A stretch of DNA of 64,000 nucleotides from Betaproteobacteria bacterium (GCA_016704535.1 JADIZZ010000006.1:124001-188000), one strand, 5' to 3'; shown: positions 17,886 to 30,068, counted from the stretch's first letter. The notes: a model not told the origin generated them from the sequence alone. Numbers and translations are program-made.

Positions 17886-18686
17886 ATGCTCGGCCGCCTG
17901 TGGCAGCGCTGGCAACGCCGCCGAGAAGACGCCGCCGTCCAGCGGCGGGCTATCCCCGATGACCTGTGGAAGCGCACGCTGGTGCGCTATCCCTTCCTGC
18001 AGCGTCGCGAGTCGGCCGACCGCGAAGAACTGCGCCGCCTGACCAGCCTCTTCCTGGACCGCAAGGAGTTCAGCGCGGCCGGCGGCCTGCGGCTCACCGA
18101 CGCGATGGTGGTGGCCATCGCGGCGCAGGCGGTGCTGCCGGTGCTGCGCCTGGGGCTGTCGCGCTACGACGGCTTCATCGGCATCGTCGTGCACCCGGAC
18201 CAGGTGCTGGCAAGGCGCGAGGTGGCAGACGACGACGGCATCGTGCACAACTACGACGAGCCGCTGGCCGGCGAAGCCATGGACGGCGGGCCCGTGATGC
18301 TGTCGTGGCGCGACGTGCGCGCCGCAGGCCACGACTCGGCTGCGGCGTACAACGTGGTGATCCACGAGTTCGCGCACTTGCTGGACATGGCCAACGGTCC
18401 GCCCAACGGCGTACCGATGCTCCCGCCGGAACTGCCCTTGGCCACGTGGCAGGCAACGCTGCGCGATGAGTTCGAGCGCTTCAGCGAACGTGTCCTGGCC
18501 GAGGAGGAGACCACGCTCGACCCCTACGGCGCATCCGCCGAGGAAGAGTTCTTCGCTGTCGCCAGCGAAGCCTTCTTCGTTCGCCCCGACGCCATGAAGA
18601 AAGAGCATCCCGCGCTGTACGGGATGCTCTGTCGCTTCTTCCTGCAAGACCCGGCCACAGAACGGCGGCCGTCGCGAGTGTCGTAA
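17886..18686 (+). CDS. mtfA: MtfA-like zinc peptidase (glucose/Mlc regulator type)
   Basis: A 266-residue protein of the MtfA family; in E. coli MtfA binds the repressor Mlc and has metallopeptidase activity. The zinc motif is HEFAHLLDMANG (HExxH), with downstream EEFFAVASEAFF supplying a third ligand. The N-terminal part RRAIPDDLWKRTLVRYPFL is typical. It lies 6 bases after lpxH and converges on clpA, with only 5 bases between stops. Whether an Mlc partner exists here is unknown. Confidence 0.88.
   Translation: MLGRLWQRWQRRREDAAVQRRAIPDDLWKRTLVRYPFLQRRESADREELRRLTSLFLDRKEFSAAGGLRLTDAMVVAIAAQAVLPVLRLGLSRYDGFIGIVVHPDQVLARREVADDDGIVHNYDEPLAGEAMDGGPVMLSWRDVRAAGHDSAAAYNVVIHEFAHLLDMANGPPNGVPMLPPELPLATWQATLRDEFERFSERVLAEEETTLDPYGASAEEEFFAVASEAFFVRPDAMKKEHPALYGMLCRFFLQDPATERRPSRVS
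18602..18630. repeat. 11-bp perfect inverted repeat in the 3' end of mtfA
   Basis: Arms AGAGCATCCCG (18602-18612) and CGGGATGCTCT (18620-18630) flank a 7-base loop, inside codons for EHPALYGML of mtfA. Outside the arms, AAGAA and TTCTT continue the symmetry with a gap. It lies about 60 bases before the mtfA stop and the convergent clpA stop, so it may help end transcription from either side; that role is inference. Confidence 0.5.
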
Positions 18687-18691
18687 CCGCG

Positions 18692-20994
<2,303 letters not shown>

Positions 20995-20998
<4 letters not shown>

Positions 20999-21351
20999 GC
21001 GGCCTCCATAATGCATTGCAGCGGATGCCCTTCGCGGCGCGCCGCGGTGAGCACCAGTTCGACTTTCGTCGCGGCGACATCCTTGGTGTAGACACCGCAG
21101 ATACCGCGCCCTTCGTGGTGAATCTTCAGCATGATCAACGTGGCCGTGTCCGGATCACGCTGGAAGTACTGTTGCAGCATCATCACGACGAACTCCATGG
21201 GCGTGTAGTCGTCGTTCAGCATCACCACCTGATACAGCTGCGGCGGTTTCGTGCGCGCCGCCTTGCGCTCGACGACGACTGCGTCCTGCCCGCTGCCTCG
21301 GCGTGAGGGAGCTGGCGGCTTGGGCGGCGCCGGGGGCTGTTCATCGGGCAT
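20995..21351 (-). CDS. clpS: ClpA adaptor protein ClpS
   Basis: A 118-residue ClpS, the N-end-rule adaptor that delivers substrates to ClpAP. The core PPQLYQVVMLNDDYTPMEFV contains the ND.YTP motif that binds N-degrons, followed by MLKIHHEGRGICGVYTKDVA. The first 35 residues are a Pro/basic-rich tail usual in ClpS. Its stop overlaps the clpA start by four bases. Confidence 0.95.
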
Positions 21352-21543
21352 GATTTCATTCTATCGACTTGCTTCCCGGCTGCACGCCAGGCATCGGAAC
21401 CTTGGACCTTGGAACATATTGCTGCGAAAGGGACGAAGCTCAAGGGCCGAGCAGCACGGTATTTCTGCCACTGCGCCCACGATAGTCCGGCTTTTGGCCG
21501 ATAGGTGTCCAGGCTGCGAACACCGAGACGCCTTGTCGCAGGC

Positions 21544-21573
21544 TTGACACCCAAAGTTGTGCGGGAGGACAAT
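21544..21573 (+). promoter_or_regulatory. sigma70-type promoter of the cold-shock gene
   Basis: A perfect -35 TTGACA (21544-21549) is followed after 18 bases by GACAAT (21568-21573), a 4/6 match to the -10 hexamer. The start would fall near 21580, giving a short leader of about 25 bases. This is a prediction from sequence only. Confidence 0.5.
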
Positions 21574-21604
21574 TTTCGCCCGTAGTGATGTTTGGGGGCA
21601 TGCG

Positions 21605-21859
21605 ATGGCGTACGGTACGGTCAAGTGGTTCAACGACGCCAAGGGCTTCGGTTTCATCGAGCCCGAAGGGGGTGGAGCCGACGTCTTCGCTCACTTCTCT
21701 GCGGTGCAGATGGAAGGCTTCCGGACCCTGAAACAAGGTGGGCGGGTCACCTACGACCTTGTGCAAGGCCCCAAAGGCGACTTGGCGCAGAACATCCAGC
21801 CGGTGCCTGCGGATCAGGGCGCGGCCGTTGCGCCTTCCGAGACCGAGATCACCTATTGA
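21605..21859 (+). CDS. cold-shock domain protein
   Basis: An 84-residue CspA-family single-stranded nucleic-acid-binding protein. RNP1 is KGFGFIEPEG and RNP2 is DVFAHFSAVQ; the start MAYGTVKWFNDAKGFGF is canonical. A C-terminal tail of about 15 residues extends beyond the usual 68-70. The ATG at 21605 follows GGGGG at about six bases; an upstream in-frame ATG at 21557 lies before the predicted transcription start and is rejected. It probably acts as an RNA chaperone. The leader is shorter than in E. coli cspA, so classic cold-shock control is not evident. Confidence 0.93.
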   Translation: MAYGTVKWFNDAKGFGFIEPEGGGADVFAHFSAVQMEGFRTLKQGGRVTYDLVQGPKGDLAQNIQPVPADQGAAVAPSETEITY

Positions 21860-21889
21860 TCCGCTTTCGGCCGTGAGCCGAGAGTAGAC

Positions 21890-21911
21890 AAGCCCGCTTG
21901 GCAGCGGGCTT
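21890..21911. terminator. hairpin between convergent csp and icd genes
   Basis: A 9-bp perfect stem (AAGCCCGCT / AGCGGGCTT) with a four-base loop TGGC lies between the two convergent stops. There is no clear T-run on either side, so it is a candidate bidirectional terminator or mRNA-stabilising hairpin rather than a textbook one. Confidence 0.5.
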
Positions 21912-21951
21912 GGCGGTGGTCATGCCCGTCGTACGACGAGCCACTTGGCGC

Positions 21952-23205
21952 TTACATGTGGTCGATCATCACCTGCCCGAAGCCAGAGCACGACACCTGC
22001 GTGGCGCCTTCCATCAATCGAGCGAAGTCGTAAGTGACCCTCTTGCTCAGGATCGACTTCTCCATGCTGCTGATCACCAGATCGGCGGCTTCGGTCCAGC
22101 CCATGTGGCGCAGCATCATCTCGGCCGACAGAATCTCGGAACCCGGGTTCACGTAGTCCTTGCCGGCGTACTTCGGTGCCGTGCCGTGGGTGGCTTCGAA
22201 CATGGCCACGCTGTCGCTGAGGTTGGCGCCGGGGGCGATGCCGATGCCACCCACCTGTGCGGCCAATGCGTCGCTGACGTAGTCGCCGTTGAGGTTCAGC
22301 GTCGCGATCACCGAGTACTCGGCCGGGCGCAGCAGGATCTGCTGCAGGAAGGCGTCGGCGATGCTGTCCTTGACGATGATGTCCTTGCCCGTCTTCGGGT
22401 TCTTGAACTTGCACCACGGGCCGCCGTCGATCAGCTGGGCGCCGAACTCCTTCTGCGCCAGGTTGTAGGACCAGTCACGGAAGCCACCTTCGGTGAACTT
22501 CATGATGTTGCCCTTGTGCACGATGGTCACGCTGGGCTTGTCGTTGTCGATGGCGTACTGGATGGCCTTGCGCACCAGACGCTCGGTGCCTTCTCGGCTG
22601 ACCGGCTTGATGCCGATGCCCGAGGTGTTCGGGAAACGGATCTTCTTGACGCCCATCTCGTCTTGCAGGAACTTGATGACCTTCTTGGCCTTGTCGCTCT
22701 CGGCCTCGAACTCGATGCCGGCGTAGATGTCTTCCGAGTTCTCGCGGAAGATCACCATGTTCGTCTTCTCGGGTTCCTTCACCGGGCTGGGCACGCCCTT
22801 GAAATACTGGATGGGGCGCAGGCAGACGTAGAGGTCGAGTTCCTGGCGCAGCGCAACGTTCAGGCTGCGGATGCCGCCGCCCACGGGGGTTGTCAGGGGG
22901 CCCTTGATCGACACCACGTAGTCGCGCACGGCGTGCAAGGTCTCTTCGGGCAGCCAGACGTCGGGGCCGTAGATCTTGGTCGACTTCTCTCCTGCGAAGA
23001 CTTCCATCCAGTGAATCTTGCGCTTGCCTCCATAGCTCTTGGCCACCGCCGCGTCCACCACCTTCAACATCACTGGCGTGATGTCCAGGCCCGTGCCATC
23101 GCCTTCGATGTACGGGATGATGGGCTGGTCAGGCACGTTGAGCGAGAAGTCCGCGTTGACGGTGATCTTCTGCCCGCCTTCGGGCACCTTGATGTGCTGG
23201 TACAT
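21952..23205 (-). CDS. icd: NADP-dependent isocitrate dehydrogenase
   Basis: A 417-residue dimeric Icd that oxidises isocitrate to 2-oxoglutarate in the TCA cycle. The substrate-binding/phosphorylation-site region is PVGGGIRSLNVALRQELDLY, with the serine phosphorylated by AceK in E. coli. The metal-binding segment is LNGDYVSDALAAQVGG. NADP specificity fits THGTAPKYAGKDYVNPGSEI. The ATG at 23205 (MYQHIKVPEGG) follows GAGGAGA; the open frame to 23226 adds only seven residues. Confidence 0.95.
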   Translation of the reverse strand: MYQHIKVPEGGQKITVNADFSLNVPDQPIIPYIEGDGTGLDITPVMLKVVDAAVAKSYGGKRKIHWMEVFAGEKSTKIYGPDVWLPEETLHAVRDYVVSIKGPLTTPVGGGIRSLNVALRQELDLYVCLRPIQYFKGVPSPVKEPEKTNMVIFRENSEDIYAGIEFEAESDKAKKVIKFLQDEMGVKKIRFPNTSGIGIKPVSREGTERLVRKAIQYAIDNDKPSVTIVHKGNIMKFTEGGFRDWSYNLAQKEFGAQLIDGGPWCKFKNPKTGKDIIVKDSIADAFLQQILLRPAEYSVIATLNLNGDYVSDALAAQVGGIGIAPGANLSDSVAMFEATHGTAPKYAGKDYVNPGSEILSAEMMLRHMGWTEAADLVISSMEKSILSKRVTYDFARLMEGATQVSCSGFGQVMIDHM

Positions 23206-23332
23206 GTGTGGTCTCCTCAGCGCCACCGCGAATGCTGTGGCAACGGTGTGTTCATCGAACCCGAAATTCTATGCGACGGCCCCTGTCTGACCACTGACGC
23301 GGCCCGCCCAGGGGCAACGCACCGAGCGTGCA

Positions 23333-24016
23333 TCAGCCCAGCCCGCAGAAGGCCGCCACCTCGTCCCACACACCGTGCAGCAAGGCCCATCCCGAGAAAG
23401 CGACGATCATCGCGCCGGCAGCGCGCGTGGCGAAGCGTTCACGTGCCGCGCCGTCGGTGCCGCGCATCAGCCGCCGTGCAATCCACGGCCCCGCGATCAG
23501 CCCCGGTGCCGAGGCGATCGCAAACCCGGCCATGGCCACCGCACCCGTGGCCGCGCTGCTGCCCATCGAAGCCACCAGCAGTGCCGACTGAAGCAGACCG
23601 CAGGGCCATGCCACCCACAGGCTGCCCAGCGCCGTGGCTCGCAGCGGGCCACGCACGGCCTGCCAGCCGGGTCCGGGAGGCACCGGGGGCGCACGCCCGA
23701 TGGACGACATCCATGCCGGCTGGCGCGCCTTCAGCAACAGCCACAGGCCGAGCGCCAGCGCGCCAGCATGCAGCATCACCCACAAGGGGCGCAGCGCGGG
23801 CGTGATCTGCGACCAACCGGCCAGCGTCGATACGCTGGCCGCCGCAATGCCGCCCACGACCGAATAGCCAACCAGGCGCGCCAGATGGAAGCCCAGGTTG
23901 GCGCGCCAGCCGCCCTGGCCCACGGCGGCTGCGCAAGGCGCGGCGCACATCGCCGTGCAATGCGGTGCGCCGGCCAGCCCAAGCAGGGTGGCGCTCGCGA
24001 TGAGGGGAATCTCCAC
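23333..24016 (-). CDS. TauE/SafE (UreH_2-type) membrane protein linked to cbb3 assembly
   Basis: A 227-residue, roughly six-helix membrane protein of the sulfite exporter TauE/SafE / UreH_2 group. The N-terminal GLAGAPHCTAMCAAPCAAAV matches the GxxHCxxMC motif of this group, whose members often sit beside cco genes and may handle copper or thiols. The long open frame upstream overlaps hemN and is not homologous; a GTG at 24016, just two bases after the hemN stop, gives the family start VEIPLIASATLLGLAG. Cotranscription with hemN is likely. A role in oxidase maturation is inferred from context. Confidence 0.75.
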   Translation of the reverse strand: MEIPLIASATLLGLAGAPHCTAMCAAPCAAAVGQGGWRANLGFHLARLVGYSVVGGIAAASVSTLAGWSQITPALRPLWVMLHAGALALGLWLLLKARQPAWMSSIGRAPPVPPGPGWQAVRGPLRATALGSLWVAWPCGLLQSALLVASMGSSAATGAVAMAGFAIASAPGLIAGPWIARRLMRGTDGAARERFATRAAGAMIVAFSGWALLHGVWDEVAAFCGLG

Positions 24017-24018
24017 CC

Positions 24019-25431
24019 TCAGATGATGCGCGAGAAACGCTCCCTGACCCGGTCGGCCTGAAGATTGCGGTCGAAGACCATGGCCACTGCACGGACGAAG
24101 AACCAGCCCGTCGCGGTGACCTGGATGTCCTGCTCGGACACCTCCACCAGCCCCATCTTCTCGAGTTGCTTGAGCTCCTCGAACTCGTGCGCGAAGACCT
24201 CGTGCATCTTCACCAGGTGGGCCAGTTCGATGGACTCGAACTCGACGCGGCCCTGGCACATCAGCGCCATGATGACGGCGCGGCGCAGCAAGTCGTCGCG
24301 CGTCAGCGCCAGGCCACGCACGATGGGGAAGTTGCCCTGGTCCAGTGCGTCGCGGTACTCGTCCAGCGTCTTGGCGTTCTGGCTGTAGGTGGCGCCGACC
24401 TTGCCGATGCCCGACACACCCAGGCTGATGAGGTCGCAGTCGGGCTGCGTCGTGTAGCCCTGGAAATTGCGGTGCAGGCGCCCCTGGCGCTTGGCGATGG
24501 CCAGCGCGTCGCCCGGCAGCGCAAAGTGGTCCATCCCGATGTAGACATAGCCGTTGGCGATGAAGCCGGCGATGCCCGCACGCAGCATGCGGATGCGCTG
24601 CTCGGCGGTGGGCAGCGCGTGGTCGTCGATGCGGCGCTGCGGCTTGAAGCGCTGCGGCAGGTGCGCGTAGGCGTAGAGCGCAATGCGCGTCGGCCGCAGT
24701 TCGGCGATCTGGGTGATCGTGCGCTTGAACGACTCGGGCGTCTGCTTGGGCAGGCCGTAGATGAGGTCGGCATTGATCGACTCATAGCGCAGCGCGCGCG
24801 CCTCGGCCACCAGTTCTTGCACGCTCTCGAAAGGCTGGATGCGGTGCACGGCCACCTGCACGTCGGGGTCGAAGTCCTGCACGCCGAAGCTGACGCGGTT
24901 GAAACCCATCTCGCGCAAATTGCGCAGGCGTTGCGGCGTGGCCGTGCGCGGGTCGACCTCGATCGAGACCTCGGCGTCCGGCAACACCTTGAAGGCGCCA
25001 CGCAGCATCGTCATCAGCGTCGCGAGTTCGGTGTCGTCGAGGAAGGTGGGCGAACCGCCGCCCAGGTGCAGCTGCGACACCGGCTGCGTGCGGCCCAGCT
25101 CGACGACGTGCAGGTCGATCTCGCGCTGCAGGTCCACCAGGTACTCGGCACCGCGGCTCTTGTGCTTGGTGATGATCTTGTTGCAGGCGCAGTAGTAGCA
25201 GAGCTGTTCGCAGAACGGAATGTGGATGTAGATCGACAGCGGCCCGGTGCCGCCGACCATCGCGCCCTGCGCCCGCTGACGCAGCGCCTGACGGTACTCG
25301 GTGTGGCCAAAGGCCTCTACGAAGCGGTCGGCCGTGGGGTACGAGGTGTAGCGGGGGCCGGGCACGTCGAGCCGGCGCAGCATGGCATCCGAGAGAATGG
25401 TTTCGACATCGGGGCTGACGGATGTGTTCAT
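24019..25431 (-). CDS. hemN: oxygen-independent coproporphyrinogen III oxidase
   Basis: A 470-residue radical-SAM enzyme that decarboxylates coproporphyrinogen III without oxygen, supplying heme for cytochromes. The cluster motif is CEQLCYYC (Cys74, 78, 81) with an adjacent Cys83, preceded by LSIYIHIPF. LHLGGGSPTFL follows. The C-terminal HemN domain includes GMDHFALPGD. The ATG at 25431 begins MNTSVSPDVETILSDAML, the usual N-terminus with RYTSYPTADRF. It diverges from fnr, with an FNR-type box between, so expression should rise at low oxygen. Confidence 0.94.
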   Translation of the reverse strand: MNTSVSPDVETILSDAMLRRLDVPGPRYTSYPTADRFVEAFGHTEYRQALRQRAQGAMVGGTGPLSIYIHIPFCEQLCYYCACNKIITKHKSRGAEYLVDLQREIDLHVVELGRTQPVSQLHLGGGSPTFLDDTELATLMTMLRGAFKVLPDAEVSIEVDPRTATPQRLRNLREMGFNRVSFGVQDFDPDVQVAVHRIQPFESVQELVAEARALRYESINADLIYGLPKQTPESFKRTITQIAELRPTRIALYAYAHLPQRFKPQRRIDDHALPTAEQRIRMLRAGIAGFIANGYVYIGMDHFALPGDALAIAKRQGRLHRNFQGYTTQPDCDLISLGVSGIGKVGATYSQNAKTLDEYRDALDQGNFPIVRGLALTRDDLLRRAVIMALMCQGRVEFESIELAHLVKMHEVFAHEFEELKQLEKMGLVEVSEQDIQVTATGWFFVRAVAMVFDRNLQADRVRERFSRII

Positions 25432-25484
25432 GGGTGTACCGCAAAGTTCGTGGACGGACTGTGCCAAAGCGCGGGCTGGCCGTC

Positions 25485-25498
25485 TTGATCCTGCTCAA
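25485..25498. promoter_or_regulatory. FNR/Anr box between hemN and fnr
   Basis: TTGATCCTGCTCAA matches the TTGAT-N4-ATCAA consensus with one mismatch in the right half. It lies 54 bases before the hemN ATG and 81 bases before the preferred fnr ATG, so it could control either gene. The match is seen directly; binding by the neighbouring Fnr is inference. Confidence 0.65.
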
Positions 25499-25578
25499 GG
25501 CCACAGGCCCCGGGTGGGCGGTGGCGCGATGACACGGGCATGCGCGATACTGCTGCCTTCTTCGGTCAACTCGCCGTC

Positions 25579-26316
25579 ATGCACCCTTCGTCCCCTCCCG
25601 TCCGCATGGAACCGTTCAAGGTGGCCTGTTCCAGCTGCAATCTGCGCGAACTCTGCCTGCCGGTGGGCATGTCCGACGATCAGATGGAACGCCTGGACGC
25701 CATCGTCGCGACACGCCGCGCGGTGCCGCGGGGCGAGCCGCTGTTCCGCAGCGGCGACGCCTTCACTTCCCTCTATGCGGTGCGCACGGGCTTCTTCAAG
25801 ACCTGCGTGTCGTCAGAAGACGGCCGCGACCAGGTCACCGGCTTCCAGATGGCCGGCGAACTGCTCGGCCTGGACGGCATCGGCACCGACCGCCACACCT
25901 GCGACGCCGTGGCGCTGGAAGACTCGTCGGTCTGCATCATTCCCTACCACCAGCTCGAAGACCTTTCGCGCGAGCTGTCCGACCTGCAGCGTCACTTCCA
26001 CAAGATCATGAGCCGCGAGATCGTGCGCGACCACGGCGTGATGCTGCTGCTGGGCAGCATGCGCGCCGAGGAGCGGCTGGCCGCCTTCATGCTGAACCTG
26101 ACACAGCGGCTGCGCACGCGCGGCTTCTCGTCCAGTTCGCTGGTGCTGCGCATGACGCGAGAGGAAATCGGCAGCTACCTGGGCCTGAAGCTCGAGACCG
26201 TGAGCCGCGCCTTCAGCAAGTTCCAGGAAGACGGCGTTCTGGAAGTGAAGCAGCGCCAGATCCGGGTGCTCGACGCGGAAGCCCTGCAGAGGCTGGTCAA
26301 CGGCACGAGCTGCTGA
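25579..26316 (+). CDS. fnr: FNR-type oxygen-sensing transcriptional regulator
   Basis: A 245-residue Crp/Fnr regulator. The N-terminal cysteines CSSCNLRELC (17, 20, 26) and Cys108 (DRHTCDAVAL) correspond to the four [4Fe-4S] ligands of E. coli FNR (20, 23, 29, 122), so it should sense oxygen directly. The C-terminal helix-turn-helix is REEIGSYLGLKLETVSRAFS, with E..SR recognition residues fitting TTGAT half-sites. An in-frame ATG at 25540 would add 13 residues; the start at 25579 is preferred. It sits beside hemN and the cco cluster, which carry matching boxes. Confidence 0.92.
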   Translation: MHPSSPPVRMEPFKVACSSCNLRELCLPVGMSDDQMERLDAIVATRRAVPRGEPLFRSGDAFTSLYAVRTGFFKTCVSSEDGRDQVTGFQMAGELLGLDGIGTDRHTCDAVALEDSSVCIIPYHQLEDLSRELSDLQRHFHKIMSREIVRDHGVMLLLGSMRAEERLAAFMLNLTQRLRTRGFSSSSLVLRMTREEIGSYLGLKLETVSRAFSKFQEDGVLEVKQRQIRVLDAEALQRLVNGTSC

Positions 26317-26337
26317 CCACCACTGGGACGCCCTGCT

Positions 26338-26601
26338 TCAGCCGTCGCGCCAGACGCGGCTGTTGACGTCGTCGGCGGCACGCTGCAGCAGCAGCGTCAG
26401 CGCGCAAGCGGAGGCGGTAGCCAACCAGAACATGAAGAAGGCGATCGAGTAGACGGCCGTGGCCGACATCTCGAGCGCCGCGCCGCTGACCGTCTGCAGC
26501 GACGAGGGATCGACGAAGGCGAAGACCGCGATCTCCAGCACACCGGCCACCAGGAAGGCGGGCCAGGCGATGGCGGCGATACGTCGGGTCAGGCTCTTCA
26601 T
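26338..26601 (-). CDS. small two-helix membrane protein at the end of the cco cluster
   Basis: An 87-residue protein with two predicted membrane helices (about residues 11-30 and 50-74) and a short polar C-terminus. I do not recognise a named family. It lies 10 bases after the fixH-like gene on the same strand and converges on fnr, so it is probably the last gene of the oxidase operon. The open frame to 26670 overlaps fixH; the ATG at 26601 (MKSLTRRIAAIAWP) is the sensible start. A part in oxidase assembly or respiration is inferred only from position. Confidence 0.6.
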   Translation of the reverse strand: MKSLTRRIAAIAWPAFLVAGVLEIAVFAFVDPSSLQTVSGAALEMSATAVYSIAFFMFWLATASACALTLLLQRAADDVNSRVWRDG

Positions 26602-26611
26602 CGACGCCGGC

Positions 26612-26854
26612 TCAGGGCTTGGGGCTGGCCGCGTGATTGCGGGCCTGGACGGCCGGCTGGTCGGCCGCATTGCCAGTCGCGGGCGCGACGATCACCGGGT
26701 CGGGGTAGGCGATGGCTATGGCCAACGTGGCAAAGCCAGCCACCACCACCGTCAGAGGCCCACCGACGACCATCCACATGAAGGGCTCACGCCACCAGGG
26801 CGTTGCGACGTCCGAGCTGCCGCCGGCACGGGTATCGGTGGATTTCGAGGACAT
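26612..26854 (-). CDS. FixH-like protein
   Basis: An 80-residue protein with one N-terminal membrane helix preceded by PWWREPFMWMVVGGPLTVVV, the start expected of FixH/CcoH proteins that aid cbb3 oxidase assembly. It lacks most of the periplasmic domain of alpha-proteobacterial FixH (about 150 residues) and is a short beta-proteobacterial form. It follows ccoG after 26 bases. The start MSSKSTDTRAG is the only good ATG. Assignment rests on the N-terminal motif and the location. Confidence 0.7.
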   Translation of the reverse strand: MSSKSTDTRAGGSSDVATPWWREPFMWMVVGGPLTVVVAGFATLAIAIAYPDPVIVAPATGNAADQPAVQARNHAASPKP

Positions 26855-26880
26855 GGCAACTTCTCCAGATCGGCTCCCGC

Positions 26881-28338
<1,458 letters not shown>

Positions 28339-28354
28339 ACCGGTGCGTGCTTTC

Positions 28355-29269
28355 TCACTTGGCAGCGACGCGGGTCGCTTTCGACATGTTCAGCACGTAG
28401 GCGCCGAGCACGTGGACCTGCTCGGGCGTGAGCAACCTACCCTGCGCCGGCATCACGTTCTGCTTGCCGTTGGTCACGATGTTGACGATGGCCTGCTCAC
28501 CCCAGCCGTGCAGCCAGATCTTGTCGGTGAGGTTGGGAGCGCCCAATGCCGGGTTGCCCTTGCCTTCGGCGCCGTGGCAGGCGGCGCAGGCGGCGAACTT
28601 GGCCTGCCCCTGTTGGGCCGCCACGCTGTTGTGTGCACTGCCAGACAAGCTAAGCACGTACTGGGCGACGTTCTTCACGTCTTCGGCCGAGCCCACGGCT
28701 GCAGCCATAGGCGGCATGTTGCCAGTGCGGCCGTTGCTGATCACGCCCTTGACGTAGTCGTGCGTGTCGCCGCCCAGCCAGTCGCTGTCGGCCAGGTTCG
28801 GGAAGCCCTTGCTGCCGCGGCCGTCGCTGCCATGGCATTGCGCGCAGTTGTTGAGGAACAGGCGCTGGCCGATGCCCATGGCTGCGGCGTCTGCGCCCAG
28901 TTGCTCGGCGTTCATCGCCACGTACTTGGCGTAAACGGGCGCCATCGCCTGGCGCGCCTTGTCCTGCTCGGCCTCGTACTGGCCGACGCTGGTCCACTTC
29001 AGCGTGCCCTGGTTGCTGCCCAGGCCGGGATAGAAGGCCAGGTAGACGGCGGCGAACACCACCGTCAGCACGAACAAGTACATCCACCAGCGCGGCAGCG
29101 GGTTGTTGAGCTCGCGCAGGTCGACGTCCCAGATGTGACCCGTGGTGTTGTCGTTGGCCATCACCTTGCGACGGCTGGCGATGACGAGCAGACCCAGGCA
29201 GGCGACCAGGCTGAGCACCGTGGCCACGGCCACGAACCAGGCCCAGCCGCTGTTGACGAAATCACTCAC
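28355..29269 (-). CDS. ccoP: cbb3-type cytochrome c oxidase subunit III (diheme)
   Basis: A 304-residue diheme cytochrome c with two N-terminal membrane helices and two CXXCH sites, CAQCH and CAACH, in the periplasmic part. HIWDVDLRELNNPLPRWWMYLF is the CcoP N-terminal signature region. It passes electrons from cytochrome c to CcoO/CcoN. It starts with GTG in a 4-base GTGA overlap with ccoQ. Confidence 0.95.
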   Translation of the reverse strand: MSDFVNSGWAWFVAVATVLSLVACLGLLVIASRRKVMANDNTTGHIWDVDLRELNNPLPRWWMYLFVLTVVFAAVYLAFYPGLGSNQGTLKWTSVGQYEAEQDKARQAMAPVYAKYVAMNAEQLGADAAAMGIGQRLFLNNCAQCHGSDGRGSKGFPNLADSDWLGGDTHDYVKGVISNGRTGNMPPMAAAVGSAEDVKNVAQYVLSLSGSAHNSVAAQQGQAKFAACAACHGAEGKGNPALGAPNLTDKIWLHGWGEQAIVNIVTNGKQNVMPAQGRLLTPEQVHVLGAYVLNMSKATRVAAK

Positions 29270-29436
29270 GGCTTTTCTCCTCGGGCTTCGACACGGTCAT
29301 GCTCGTCGGCGAATGGCAGCATCGCCGCCTCGTCGTACTCGGGTTTGCGCTTTCGGCTCCAGGTGTAGGCCACGAGCGCGAGGAACAGCAGGAAGAGCGT
29401 GACCGTGACGGCCGAGCGCAGGTCGTTGACGTCCAT
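29266..29436 (-). CDS. ccoQ: cbb3-type oxidase subunit CcoQ
   Basis: A 56-residue single-helix protein (VTVTLFLLFLALVAYTW, then SRKRKPEYDEAAMLPF), typical of CcoQ, which stabilises the core complex. It is placed between ccoO (12 bases upstream) and ccoP (4-base overlap). Its size falls below many gene-calling limits, but the motif and place are diagnostic. Confidence 0.88.
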   Translation of the reverse strand: MDVNDLRSAVTVTLFLLFLALVAYTWSRKRKPEYDEAAMLPFADEHDRVEARGEKP

Positions 29437-29447
29437 CGGGTTGCTCC

Positions 29448-30068
29448 TTACTTGCGCGAGGTGCCGAGCACCTGCAGGTAGGCCACGAGCGCATCCATCT
29501 CGGTGCGCCCCTTGACCTCCTCGGCGGACTTGGCGATCTCGTCGTCGGTGTAGGGCACACCCACCGCGCGCAGCGCCTTCATGCGCGGCGCCATGCCCTC
29601 GGGGCTGACGGTGGCCTTCAGCAGCCAGGGGTAGGCCGGCATGTTGGACTCGGGCACCAGGTCGCGCGGGTTGTTCAGGTGCACGACGTGCCACTCGTCG
29701 CTGTACTTGCCGCCCACGCGGTGCAGGTCGGGCCCAGTGCGCTTGCTGCCCCACTGGAACGGGTGGTCGTAGACGAATTCGCCGGCCGTGGACAGCGCGC
29801 CGTAGCGCAGTGCCTCGGCACGGAAGGGACGCACCATCTGCGAGTGGCAGTTGTAGCAACCCTCGCGCTGGTAGACGTCGCGGCCGGCGAGTTGCAGCGC
29901 GGTGTAGGGCTTGACGCCCTCGGCAGGCTGCGTGGTCGAGCGCTGGAAGAACAGCGGCACGATCTCCACGATGCCGCCGATGGCCACGGCCACCAGGATC
30001 AGCACGATCATCAGGAAGTTGCTGGTCTCGATCTTCTCGTGACCGCTGGGCGCGTGTACGTTTGCCAT
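29448..30068 (-). CDS. ccoO: cbb3-type cytochrome c oxidase subunit II (monoheme)
   Basis: A 206-residue membrane-anchored cytochrome c. One N-terminal helix (FLMIVLILVAVAIGGIVEIV) is followed by a heme c site CYNCH (REGCYNCHSQMVRPF) and an axial methionine region ESNMPAYPWL. The ATG at 30068 (MANVHAPSGHEK) is preferred to the open start at 30113, which overlaps ccoN. It is 22 bases downstream of ccoN. Confidence 0.95.
   Translation of the reverse strand: MANVHAPSGHEKIETSNFLMIVLILVAVAIGGIVEIVPLFFQRSTTQPAEGVKPYTALQLAGRDVYQREGCYNCHSQMVRPFRAEALRYGALSTAGEFVYDHPFQWGSKRTGPDLHRVGGKYSDEWHVVHLNNPRDLVPESNMPAYPWLLKATVSPEGMAPRMKALRAVGVPYTDDEIAKSAEEVKGRTEMDALVAYLQVLGTSRK

Noticed and set aside
21557..21604. 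upstream ATG for the cold-shock gene
   Set aside because: It lies upstream of the predicted transcription start, and homology begins at the ATG at 21605.
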